Positions 12,035 through 22,217 of a DNA stretch of 64,000 nt are shown here, piece by piece. The notes beneath the pieces were generated by a model. That model ran no database searches, had not been told where the DNA came from, and worked only from the letters and a program-made list of their open reading frames with translations. The translations under genes were made by a program, and so were the position numbers. Position 1 is the first letter of the stretch; every line of letters starts with the position of its first letter. This stretch comes from Bilabrum cf. latius (Eukaryota; Bigyra: Bicosoecida; Bigyra; Bicosoecida), in contig OZ237735.1 in NCBI GenBank assembly GCA_965178125.1, positions 1,364,001 through 1,428,000 of the forward strand, in the 5' to 3' direction.

Positions 12035-13395
12035 ATGGACGCAAGCGCGAGAAAGAGGTAGGCAGAGCTGTTGCTGAAAGTATGTACAGGTGCTAGTAGC
12101 CTGAGCACCGGAGAATCTGTTGAGCTGCTGAGATTGCTTCGCAAAAGTGGTCAGTCTGCTCACCACAACCATTTAGTCGCTGATATTGGATCAAAGGTCC
12201 TCAGTGGTTCCTGGCTTGGCGATGAATGTGAGGAAATCATGAATAGTTGTGCAACTAGTCAGTTTTTGAGCGCGTGAAACAGCATGCGTTACTGTGAAGC
12301 GTCGGCGAAGCATGTCCCCCATGGCTTTCATCCGCAGCTCTTTCGCTTTGTGAGCAAGTTGGGCTTGCCTTGGTTCGATGCCACAGATTATTTGCAGCTA
12401 CAGAGCTTCTCACGAAGATCAAGGAGTATGTTCCCAAGAGTTAGCGATCGGAAAGACTAGCGGTCGCCGTTACCACTGCGGTGCCCACCCCGCACGGTAG
12501 GAAGCGTACAGGCGACATCCTCGCGCAGTCCATGAGCAAGCTGGATGCCAACGTGGCAGTCAGCAGACGATCGGTAGGGGCAGCCATGGTCGGCTGCGGC
12601 GTGCCGGAGGAGTTCAAGGAACTAATCGACGTGGACATGTCCCAGCTCCCGGAGGGTACGCCCCAGCCGTCCAGGACAAAAGTTAGGATGTGCAGCCCAG
12701 GCTAGGGCGGCAGCTCTGCATCCGCTACCAGGATTAGCCGCGGCCGCGAGGAAGGCCTCGAGTTCACCTCGGATTCGATCTGCTCCGCTGACGGCGCTTT
12801 GGCTCTCAAGCGGCACCTGCAGACATATGCCGACGATCAGGCGGCATGGAAGGTACTCGCCGAGATGCAGGCCTCACAGGGCAACTACAGGGAAGCGTGC
12901 TTCTGCTTCGAAGAGCTGGTGATGCTCTCACCAGGCACGGCGCACTATCACTGCCGCCTTGCAGAGTGCCTCGCCTCCACCGGCCTGCCCGCCGACCGCG
13001 AGGCAGCGAGGAGGCACGCATCGGTTGCGGTGGAGCAGTCCAGAGGGAGGCTGCCGAGGGCGCTGGTGCTGGTAGCTGCGCTGGGGCCTTCGAGGGTCGC
13101 GCCGGAGGACGAGGGGGAGAAGGAGAAGAAGGGGGGCGAGTCCGAGGCGGCATGCGAGCTCAGCATGGCTGCACTCGAGGCGCAGATCGAGGCAGTGGAG
13201 GCGAAGGCGAGGGGACACTCCTCGCCGGCTGCCAAGGGTGCCCTGGTCTGCGCACAGGCGCTTCGATTGGCGGTGGGCGCGTACTCTGGTGCAGCGTCCT
13301 CTGCCTCTGCAGCGGCGGCAGGAGGAGAGGCTGGAGCTGCTGGCTCGGGTACTGCGTCTGCTGCCGTCCCGGCGCATGATGTGGATGAGGACTGA
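12035..13395 (+). CDS. EMC2: ER membrane protein complex subunit 2 (TPR protein)
   Basis: EMC2 is the cytosolic TPR subunit of the ER membrane complex, which inserts transmembrane helices. Exon 1 is 12035-12257 (MDASARKR...), the intron is 12258-12337 (GTCAGT..CCGCAG, 80 bases) and exon 2 is 12338-13395, ending in TGA; 426 residues. The N-terminal part matches the start of EMC2 (LRKSGQSAHHNHLVADIG, then CEQVGLAL and YVPKS-[TAG]-RSERL). The C-terminal TPRs are clear: YADDQAAWKVLAEMQASQGN, REACFCFEELVMLSPGTAHY. The TAG at 12442 (residue 110) falls at a variable polar position of the FPxSxRV motif, where Gln is common. The middle (about residues 120-220) does not resemble the usual TPR pair and looks replaced by low-complexity sequence. 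The intron is an inference from frame and splice consensus. Confidence 0.8.
12258..12337 (+). other. Intron of EMC2
   Basis: GTCAGT donor and CCGCAG acceptor, 80 bases, phase 1. It joins frame 2 to frame 1 and restores the EMC2 CEQV motif. The donor is not a perfect consensus; a GT a few bases earlier is a weaker alternative. Confidence 0.55.
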
Positions 13396-13569
13396 ATGAA
13401 TGAATGGAACATGGAAAGCACGCCCCCTTTTGTAAAACGCGTGTCACGTAGAGAACGGACTCGAAGGTGCTGGGTGATGCTTTGGGTCTAATTTCGGATC
13501 AAGAGCGAGCTCTCGCGCGTTCCACACCACCTCATCCTGCCTACACCACGTGGAAGGGCTAGCATCACA

Positions 13570-15385
13570 TCAGCGCCCTCTTCTCCTTCCACCTCCCATG
13601 CCTCCACCCATGGCTCCAAACAACTCGCGAAGCATCTCCGGACTCATGCCGCCCATCCCGCCCATGCCGCCCATGCCCCCGAACCCGCCGCCACCTCTGC
13701 TGAACCTGTGCCTCCCAGCGTCCTCCGCGTCCACGATATCGTCGTCATCCTCGGGCATGCCAGTCTCCACGTCTAGCCCAGAGTCATGCCTGCGCCGCTT
13801 GGTAGGGTCCTTAAGCACCTCGAATGCGTTGTTGATGTCCTGCATCCTCGTTGCTGCCTTCTTCTTGTCCTCCTCGGAGGCCCCCGCCCACCTGTCCGGG
13901 TGCCAGGTGCGGGCCTGCGCCCTGTACCCCTTGATGATCTGAGCCTTGCTGGCGCCCCTGGGCACGTCGAGGATCTTGTAGAAGTCCTTCTTGGAGGCCT
14001 TCTTCAGCGCGATCCTGGCTTTCTTGAGCTCTGCCTTCATCTTTGCCTTGGTCGCATCGTCCGAGGCCATCTCCTTGGCATAGTGGTAGTCCTGCACGGC
14101 CTGCTCCAGGTCCTCCTTCTCCCCCAGCTTGATCATGCACTCCGCGCGACGGGCGTGGCACTTGAACACCAGTGCCTTGAGGGATTCCTTCTCCTTCTCG
14201 TCCAGGGACAGCACCTGCCCGCAGTCGGCCGCGGCCGCCCTGTAGTCCTTGCCCTTGAGGTGCGCAGCCGCACGGTTGGCCAGCAGCCTCGATCGGTAGG
14301 ACAGCGAGTCTGGCTCCATCTCAATGGCCTCCGTGTAGGCCGCAACAGCCTTGCCGGAGTCCCCTGCCTTGAATGCGGCATTGCCCGCCTCCCGCTTGGT
14401 TTCGAAGGATCGGAGCAGCCTGAGCATGGTCCTCGCCCTGGTGTTGTCGGGGTCGTACCGCATCGCCATGGTGAGGTGGTTGATGGCCTGGCCCATGTTG
14501 CCGTCCTTGTACAGCAGCTTGGCGCGCAGCAGCAGCAGCCGCGGGGAGGTGGACAGGCCCCTGCGACTGAGCAGGTCCCTGCTCTGTGCGAGCGCCTTCT
14601 CCCGGTCTTCCGACTTGCCTGTCGAGCCCATGCATTCCAATTCCAAGAGATCCAGCTGGTCGTTCTTCTTGACTTCTTTCTTGACATCAGCAACGAGTCG
14701 CAGGGCTGTGGCGGCGTCGCCATCCTGCAGCTGCCTACGCGCGGTGTCCCACTTTCTCCGTGTGAGCTCAGCCTTCGATCGATCCGCTCGGACTGTGTCG
14801 TCCATGGGATCTGCAAGCAGCGCCTAGCTGTACATGTCAAGAGATTCACTTATTCTTCCCTGCGCGCACAAAATTGAATCAGAGTAAGAGATTGCAAGGT
14901 GTCACCGCCTATGTTCTTCTGGAGTGTAGTGGGGTGGGAATCGAGCATACACCTGCAAGCCTCCGCAGCTCGGCCTCGGAACCATCCCAGCCACAAAAGT
15001 GTCAAAAATGAATAGCACTACCGGATAGCTAGTCGCTTGTTTGGGGTTGTACCTGGGCCAGTCTCACAATTCGAAGCAAGCTCTTGGCACCTCGCAAGTA
15101 CGCCTTGACGAACTTGGGGTTCAATTCTGAAGCTTTCTTGCAATCCACGATAGCGTTTTCCCAATCAGATACCATCATCCGGGCAGCAGCTCGGTTCGTG
15201 TAACATGCAACCTAGTCGGGGTCTTTCGCGATCGCGGCCGTATAGGCCTTGATCGCTCCGGGGTAGTCCTTGCCCTTGTACAGTCTGTTGCCCTCTGAGC
15301 GGAGCTCCTACGCCTCTTTCTTAATGGCTTCAGCTGACGGCTCTTTGCTGGGCACATCAGCCGACGTGCTCCCGATAGCAGCCAT
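13570..15385 (-). CDS. DNAJC7: TPR/J-domain co-chaperone (DNAJC7/TPR2 type)
   Basis: Hsp70/Hsp90 co-chaperone. Exon 1 (15385-15053) begins MAAIGSTSADV and encodes a TPR (EGNRLYKGKDYPGAIKAYTA, TNRAAARMM). The intron is 15052-14824 (GTACAA..GCTAG). Exon 2 (14823-13570) continues in frame as ALLADPMDD; total 528 residues, TGA stop. Further TPRs occupy about residues 115-380 (AGNAAFKAGDSGKAVAAYTE, NRAAAHLKGKDYRAAAADC). A J domain follows at ~388-456 (DFYKILDVPRGASKAQIIKG, with HPD in ARTWHPDRW). The tail is Gly/Met-rich (GGMGGM repeats). Both TAG codons (15308-15310 and 15212-15214) are in exon 1: one in the TPR helix before ELRSEGN, where E/Q is typical, one after DPD, where N is typical. Exon 2 has none in 417 codons. 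It shares a 96-base divergent promoter with RECQL4. Confidence 0.9.
14824..15052 (-). other. Intron of DNAJC7
   Basis: Minus-strand GTACAACC donor next to codons CTG GCC CAG and an acceptor ending GCTAG just before GCG CTG CTT. It is 229 bases, phase 0. It joins two TPR-coding frames that are otherwise out of register. The acceptor was chosen by frame. Confidence 0.6.
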
Positions 15386-15481
15386 TTTCGTACAAGAGTG
15401 GCCTGGTTCCATCGGCGAATTGTCCAGTGTAGTTTTGAGCGTCTAGATCCGATTTATTTGAATTGCAATTCACAAAGTACG
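15386..15481. promoter_or_regulatory. Compact divergent promoter DNAJC7(-)/RECQL4(+)
   Basis: Only 96 bases separate the two start codons, so core promoter and 5'UTRs of both genes must overlap here. It is A/T-richer than the flanking coding DNA (for example ATTTATTTGAATTGCAATTCAC). Confidence 0.5.
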
Positions 15482-18400
15482 ATGAGTGAAGGCACCAAGG
15501 GGGTCCTTGTGGCATGGACTCGAAAATTTATATCCGAAACCGGTCGGAAACCAACCAAGCACGACGTGGAAGCCGCCGGAATGCTGGAGATGCTAGTTGC
15601 AGTTGGACCGCGAAGTGCGCGGCCATCATCTGCTCCAAAACAGGACGGACGACAGAGTTCACTCGGCCCGGGTTCTTTCATTTCAAGTTAGTAGAAGACT
15701 AAGCAGCTGCGCGGTCGTGGAATCTCTCCGCTCGGTGGCACGCCTGGCAAATCATTGATGCATCGTGGAATCCTTGCCGGTCTCATTCGAAGGTAGCAGG
15801 AGCTCAGAGACAAATCGAACTCAGTATCGGTCTCAAACTAGGGATCAATTTTGGATAATCCCGCCAAGAAGGTCGCGCCTCCCTCGCTTCCGAAGCCATA
15901 GGTGATGCAGGATGCCAAGCTGGACGAACCATATAGTTCAAGCTCAGACGACGAAGCGCAAGCCGAGGCATCTTCGTCACCAGCAGCAAGGGTAGACGAA
16001 AACGACCGCTTCCCAGGCTTGAATCCGGGTTCAGCTCAGGCTACCTTGCAGGAGACCCGGGTTGCCCCTCGCGCCGGGGCCAAGTCGCAGGCTAGGCACA
16101 CAAAGGAGCACTCGAATGAGAACTACGTCAAGCTAGACCTGCGGGGGAAGCGCTGGCGCAGGCATCGATAGAAAGGAGTTATTTCAGCTAGGCGGGGAGG
16201 CTACCGATTCGCCCGATCGAACGGCAGGGGCCCGTGGCTGGGCTCGATCCCCAAGCTGGACGACAGGGCATCGCTGGCTGTGCAGGGGGGCAGCAAGCAG
16301 CTTGGGAATGAAGAGGGGGATGAAGAGGGCGAGGGCGAGGGGGATGCAGACCTGCTGCCAGAGGGATAGGACGGGTCTTCAATCGACATGAACGCCCAGG
16401 CACCTGCATCTACGCAATTTTCTGGTCCTGGGCCGTCCGCAGCCTCCTCCAGTGCTTCCTCGTCTGCGTCGTCTGCTGCAACCAGAGGCCGATCCAGTGC
16501 CGGCGCTCTGCCAGCCGCTCTCAATGACCCGGTGGCCGTGACTCCGGCATCTGAAGGATTCATTGGCGGGAGGAGCCGCGTGGCGTGGGCCCCTGAGCGA
16601 GTGCTGGCGCAGGCCTCGGCGCCCCCTTTCCCGAAGCTCGACATGGTGGATGTTGTGCTGGAGGGTGCCGGGCTGGACACGCCACCTTACCAGATAGACC
16701 GGTCAGTTGGGGGCGACGCACCGTCACTGTCGCAGAGCAGCAGCAGCAGCAGCAGCAGCAAAAGCATGGCTTACGATTCACAGCAGCAGTAGCAACCACG
16801 GACAGGAGCCGGCCAAGCCACGCCCCGTCTTCCCTTGGTGCAGCAGGCGCTGGAGGCCAGCAGAAAGCGGTCTCGGGCCCTTCGAGAGAGGGCCGAGCTC
16901 ATTGCCAGGCGAGGTGCAGCAAGAAAGTCTGCGTCCGCCGGCAGCAGCACGTTAGTACCGATGAGCTCTGGTGACCTGGCGGCGATCCGCAGGATGAGCG
17001 GCGTGAAGGAAGGCCAGGCCATCAGTCGAAGCGAGGACCCGTTTGCGGACGCAGCCATTGCGGCCGGTGGATCCGTCACAGTGAGTAAGGGGAACCAAGC
17101 CAAGGCTGTCCAGAGTGCCCCTCGAATTGCAGGCCTGCCACCCACTGGGCCGAATGGGTGCCCTATCTGCTACGGGCATCACCTGGAGGCAAAGCTTCGC
17201 ACAGTCAGCCGCAAGGGCAGGAACAAGGGTAGGAAATTCTACTGCTGCCCCTTACCCAGGGAAGAACAATGCAAATTCTTCCTTTGGGAAGACGAGCACG
17301 CGTGAGGTACTGCTTGTGGATGCATTGCTTGCCGCCACGCTCGAGACACTCTCTTTGCTCTGCCGCCCCAGTTGGACACACCCACGCGTACTGCCCTTCC
17401 TCTTTGTTTCTTACGCACACCACAGGTAGACAGCCATCCGATTGTATCGCCGTGCCGCTGACATGGCCCTTAAGAAAGACGACAAGAAGGAGGCCTACGA
17501 CTTGTACGTCGAGGTCTCCCGGCGCAAATGGATGACTCGCACGTCGGCGCAGCTTCGGCAGGAGGCAAAGAGGAGGGGTCTGCGAGCTGACCAGCTAGGC
17601 AAGCTCAAGGAGGCCTCGGACCATGACTCGAGCAGCAGCGATGACTCGGAATCCGAAACGGAGGAAAAGGAAGCAGACCTGTCCGCAAAGAAGGACGTCG
17701 TCCGTGCAGCAGCCAGCGCAAGAGCTTCACCACAGAGTGCGCCATCTCCGGCTGGACCACGCGGCAGCTTGAAGGCCTCGGGGCACCCGCAGGGCGAAGA
17801 CCAGGGCTCCAGCTCTGAATCCTCCTCTGCTTCGTCCTCTGGGAGCGACCTATCCAGCTCGGATGAGGAGGCCATCCGCGATCTGCTTCGAGGGAAGAAG
17901 CGAACCGCGGGCAGGACCCGGCTCAGGCGACGTGGGGCTGCTGGTACTAGTTGGGGTGCAAAGCGGCTGAGACAGCGAGTTGTCGGAGCCTCAGGAAGCC
18001 AGAGGGCAAGCAGTCAGAGCATGGATGATGAGTCAACAGACAGCGGCGGCTGGTCCCCCGACGAAGACGTGCCCCTGTCGTCGTTGATTCCAGGGGCAGG
18101 GAGCAAGACCAAGAAGAAATCCAGAGCTCGGCAGTCGGGAGCGACAAAGAAGCGGCGTGGACACGGCTTGAGCACACTTCGGAAGGCCGATCTGGTGCTG
18201 CTGCTGGCTCAGAGCGACGCCAAGTGGTCGGTGCGAGAGCGAGGTATCCTAAAGCAGTAGAACGGCGGCAGGATCGGGGCCCGCAAAGACGACCAACCTG
18301 ATTTCGAAGTGGAGACTGAGCTACCAGCTGCAAAGAAAGCGCGCAAGAGCAGCAACGGCAACGATTCAGGGAAGGCCGGAGAATCGAAGGGTGTTGCAAC

Positions 18401-21400
18401 CGCGGATGACGAGGACGGAGACCACCTGGCCAGCGTGCTTGGCGAGTGGCAGGACGAGCTTGAAGCCAGCGCGCGAGCACCAGAGACGGGAGATGTGGTG
18501 CTCGACACGCTCAGGAGAGAGCTGCGCTACGATGCGTTCCGCGGACAGTAGGAGTGGGTAGTGCGCAGGGTGCTGGCGGGACAGTCCACGCTGATGGTCG
18601 CACCGACGGGCAGCGGAAAGTCCCTGACCTACCAGCTGCCGGCCCTGCTGCTTCGCAGGAACCTGGGCACGAAGACCAAGGGCTCATCCCGAAAGACTCG
18701 CGCCGGCATCACGGTGGTAGTGTCCCCGCTGGTGTCTCTCATGGAGGACCAGATGGCCAAGCTGCCGCCACCGCTGTGCGGCGTGGCCCTGACAGGCAGG
18801 CAGCCAGCCAAGGCGATAGCGGAGACGCTGGCCAGCCTCCGAGACGGTGCGGTGCACGTCATGTTCGTGAGTCCAGAGAGGCTTCTGTCGCCCGCGTTTG
18901 CCAGGCTGATGCGCAGTGGGACAGCCGCACCGCACGTGTCGCTAGTATGCATCGATGAGGCCCACTGCGTGACGGAATGGGGCCACGACTTCAGGCCAGC
19001 GTACCTTAGGCTGCGGTCGGCGTGCACACACATCTTCGGCGATGCGCCCCTGCTCGCCCTCACGGCGACTGCCACGCCGACCGCCGTGTCCGGCGTGCAG
19101 TCCGTCCTCGGCATCCCTGGTGAGGGCGTGTGCCTCTCAGGCTGGCACCGGCCCAACCTGAGGCTGACTGCCTCCAGCGAGGAAGGCGACGCGAGGGCCC
19201 GGGCACTCGTTGACATGATGACGGACCCGGCGTCTCCACTGGGTCCTACGCGTCCGAGGCAGGTGCGCAGCGGCATGCCGAAATAGGCGGATCCAGCCAA
19301 AGGCCCGTGCGTCATCGTGTACACGTCAACGCAAAAAGAGGCAGAGATTGCAGCCGATCTGCTCAAGCAGTCTGGCGTCCCGGCTGCCGCTTACCACGCA
19401 GGCATGTCGGACAAAGCCAGAAATTCCACGCAGCAGCGATTCATGTTCGGCAGCCTGCGCGTGGTGTGCGCGACCGTTGCCTTTGGCATGGGGATTGACA
19501 AGTCGGACGTGCGAGGAGTGGTGCATATTGGAGCGCCCAGGTCGGTGGAAGACTACGTGCAGTAGGTGGGTAGGGCAGGCCGCGACGGGGCACCGTCGTT
19601 CTGCCACGCTTTCATCGGGACAGAGGAGCTGCTCTTGCACAGAGCCAGGACGGCAGGGGCGTCCGGTGGTGGCATCGTGTCGGGGCGGCAAGTGCTGGGT
19701 CTTGTGGCCGCGCTCGCTGGGGCGGCAGAGTACGCTGCGGACGCCGAGGCCAGCTCCGGGCTGTACCAGAGCGACACCGATGATGCTTCGGGTGACGGCG
19801 TTCCAAACCCGACGAGAGGTCGTGACGTGGCAGTGGATGTCTCCTGGTGCGGCGCCGCTCTGGACCTGAGGCCCGAAGCTGTGGACACGGTGCTGGCGTA
19901 CGCAGAGGACGAGGGCGTGGCTGTACATGCGCCATCCAGGCACGGTGTATGCGACGTGGCACTGCGTAGGACTTCTCCCTCCTTCGTCTTCAAGTCATCT
20001 GGAATCTTGAGGTCGGCGGTGTGCGGAAAGCCGCCCCGAGCAAAACAAGGAGCCGCTGCTGGCCGCACTCACGTGCTGATGGCGCGCTGGCAGGCCGCCG
20101 CCCTCCTCGCCCTTGTGCAGCTGGAGTGTATCCCCTACAATCCAGTGTCTGAAGCCTCGCTCACGTTCGGGCCCAGCGACGATGGCAAATCTGGCACGTT
20201 CGGGGCTGCCAGAAGAGCCCCAGCCGCATCCAAAGACGCGGCTGGGCTCGGTGCGGCTACCCAGGAGAACAGGGTGGCACAGGCGCTGCGCACCGAGGCA
20301 ACAGCATTGCTGCTGCAAGATGACGGCAGCGGTTGGACTCCCGAGCAACTGCTATTGCAGGCCATGCAGAGCGTCACGAGTAGGGTGTGGAGAAACGCGA
20401 GCGGCTGCTGGGTGGTGCGGGTGTTTTTGAGTGAGGCGATGGCGCTTGGCGGCATGAGGCTATCCGAGGTGCAGAGGTACTTGCTTCAGCTGCAGTCCAC
20501 GGGACAAGTGGACACCAGCTGGAGCGGATGGAGCATCGGGGTGCTGCTGCAGCACCCGAGCGCGTGGCGCAGCACCATGGAGAAGCGTGATCGCGAGCAG
20601 CAGCTGCCCCAGCACGAGGACCAGATGACTGCGGAGCAGTTCGACCTGCTCTGCCAAGAGACCGGGGAGCACGCCCCTGGGCCAGGAGCCAAGGCAAGCG
20701 CCGGGAGCAGCAAGACGTCTCCGTCGATGCAAGGAGTAATGGCACTTGCGAGGCGCATCTGGGGCAGGATCTCTGTGCTGAGCAACCGACGCGTCAGCAG
20801 GGTGGAGCTGGCCTGGGGTATGCTCCGCAGAGCCACTACAAACAACTGGAAGGAAGCAATGGGGATGACCCGGCCGCGAGCGGTGCCGGCCTCCTCAGCG
20901 TCTGCACCCACTGCCACTGCCACTGCCACAGCTGTTGGTGTTGGCAGCGAGGACGAGAGCATCGAGTGGAGCGATGGCGAGGACGAGGACCTCGGCAGCA
21001 TCATCGGGTCCAGCGACGAAGGTGAGGACGACGACGATGAAGACGAGGAAGCGCCTGAGAAACGCACCAGGAAAGTGCCAAAGACAACCCAGCCAGCCAG
21101 CAGGGAGCTGACCGCGGCAGAGCGACTGAGCGCCGCCCTCGATGCATATTTTGAAGGCAAATTCGACAGGGACGGCGCGAGCGAAGCGGCAAAGCGGCGC
21201 ATGGAGGCTCTCGTGCACGAGGCGCCTCTCAAAAAACTGCCACAGTAGGGAGCCAGGGGGATCAGTGGCAGCAGCGAGGCTACGGCGTTGCGCCGAGACG
21301 CCCTGCAGGTGCTGCAAGAGCTCAGGCAGGCAGCCTCCCACAGGGATTCGGGCATGCGCGCCGCCCTCGAGCAGAGCACCGCTCACAAAGTGCGTGCTGC

Positions 21401-22028
21401 GCAGGTCAAGATGGACACACTGGATGCGGGGATCCGCTTGCCCACACCAGGGAAAGCAGGCGAGGACAGGATGGTGCCCCAAGTGGCGTGCGAGCGGCTC
21501 CTGTCGTCGTTGCAGCTGCCCGTGGGGGCGCCTGCTTGTGGGGCGGTGGCTGATCGCTCCGGCATTGCGGCTGCCACCGCTACAGCCAATGTGGCTGCTG
21601 CAACCGCCACTGCAGTGGCGTCGGGAGAGGCTGCTCCCGGGTCCCTTCTAGCTGCGGGTCTGGCTCGAGCCATTGGGGCGTGGACAGCTGCAGGCCGTGC
21701 CATGCCTCGTCCTCGCGGGATGTCAACGTCTGGGCTGCTCTCGTTCTGCCTCTGCGCCACGGCTTCGCCGCAGGCCGTGGCTCGCGTCATGCAGGGGGTT
21801 CCGTCCGTGTTGTTCCCTGCGAGGGAGTGGGGGGGTCATCTGCACTGGGCCAGGGCGAGAGAGTATCGGTTTGAGGAGGTGGCGGGGCTGGGGGCGGAGG
21901 CAGAGGCCAGGCTGGATGAAGGCAGAGTGATGGATGAGCTAGGGATGCTGGAGGGCAATGAGGGGGGAGAGAGTTAGGGGGGGGAGAGTTCGGGGTCATC
22001 TTCATCGGCAGCGGGGTCTTCCTCTTGA
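15482..22028 (+). CDS. RECQL4: RecQ-family DNA helicase, RECQL4 type, with GRF zinc finger
   Basis: 3'-5' DNA helicase of the RECQL4 branch, involved in replication initiation and repair. Exon 1 is 15482-17301, intron 17302-17425, exon 2 17426-22028; 2,140 residues, TGA stop. Residues ~5-32 are the Sld2-like N-terminus (AWTRKFISETGRKPTKHDVE). Around residue 209, NYVKLDLRGKRW matches the conserved RECQL4 NYV motif. A GRF zinc finger lies at ~556-603 (CPICYGHH, NKGRKFYCCP, CKFFLWED). The helicase core starts near 978: APTGSGKSLTYQ, CIDEAHCVTEWGHDFRP, ALTATAT, TVAFGMGIDKSDVR and VGRAGRDG. No RQC zinc motif is visible. TAG occurs at 18549 (FRGQ-[TAG]-EW, where FRPGQQE is usual) and 19563 (YVQ-[TAG]-VGRAGRDG, where homologues carry E/A/Q). 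The C-terminal third is divergent, with acidic patches and Ala/Thr repeats. It is convergent with NPL. Confidence 0.9.
16735..16759 (+). repeat. AGC microsatellite encoding poly-Ser within RECQL4
   Basis: A run of AGC triplets reads as Ser in the RECQL4 frame. It sits in the low-complexity linker between the NYV motif and the GRF finger and is likely length-polymorphic. Confidence 0.7.
16781..16795 (+). repeat. Poly-Gln run with an embedded TAG: CAG CAG CAG TAG CAA
   Basis: In the RECQL4 frame, three CAG are followed by TAG and CAA. If TAG is Gln this is an unbroken QQQQQ, as expected for a CAG tract that took a C-to-T change tolerated by the code. Confidence 0.7.
17302..17425 (+). other. 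Intron of RECQL4
   Basis: GTGAGG donor directly after the GRF finger (DEHA) and CACCACAG acceptor; 124 bases, phase 2. Without splicing the frame ends at a TGA (17303-17305). With splicing it continues in the frame that holds the helicase core. The first full codon after the joined Ala is itself a TAG (17427-17429). Confidence 0.7.
20908..20930 (+). repeat. ACTGCC hexamer repeat (Ala/Thr) in RECQL4 C-terminal region
   Basis: A short tandem run encoding alternating Ala and Thr inside the divergent C-terminal third of RECQL4, just before its acidic patch. No function is implied. Confidence 0.6.
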
Positions 22029-22217
22029 ACAATGCCGCAGCTAGAGCTAGGTCGTGCTGCAGAAATCATTGGATTGATCCTGGTACAATTTTAAATGAAA
22101 GCATGCAATCTTGGCGCCAGCAGCCTCACAAGAACAAGCCACAGGCTGTGCTCTGGAGCGGCTGCCAGCACCCTCACGAATCAAGCACCACTGAGCGAGC
22201 GCATCCTCTCAACTCTC
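22029..22217. other. Convergent 3' intergenic gap RECQL4(+)/NPL(-)
   Basis: This gap lies between two facing stop codons and holds both 3'UTRs. It is A/T-richer than the coding DNA. No gene, repeat or clear polyadenylation signal was identified. Confidence 0.4.

Noticed and set aside
13786-14877. 363-codon plus-strand ORF
   Set aside because: Antisense of the DNAJC7 TPR/J-domain exon; long only because the sequence is GC-rich.
19563-19565. TAG = Ala or Glu, suggested by RecQ motif VI (A/E) and Reptin (A)
   Set aside because: Those columns tolerate several residues. The ubiquitin-fold, RecQ motif 0 and poly-Q sites fit Gln better. Glu is not fully excluded without a genome-wide test.
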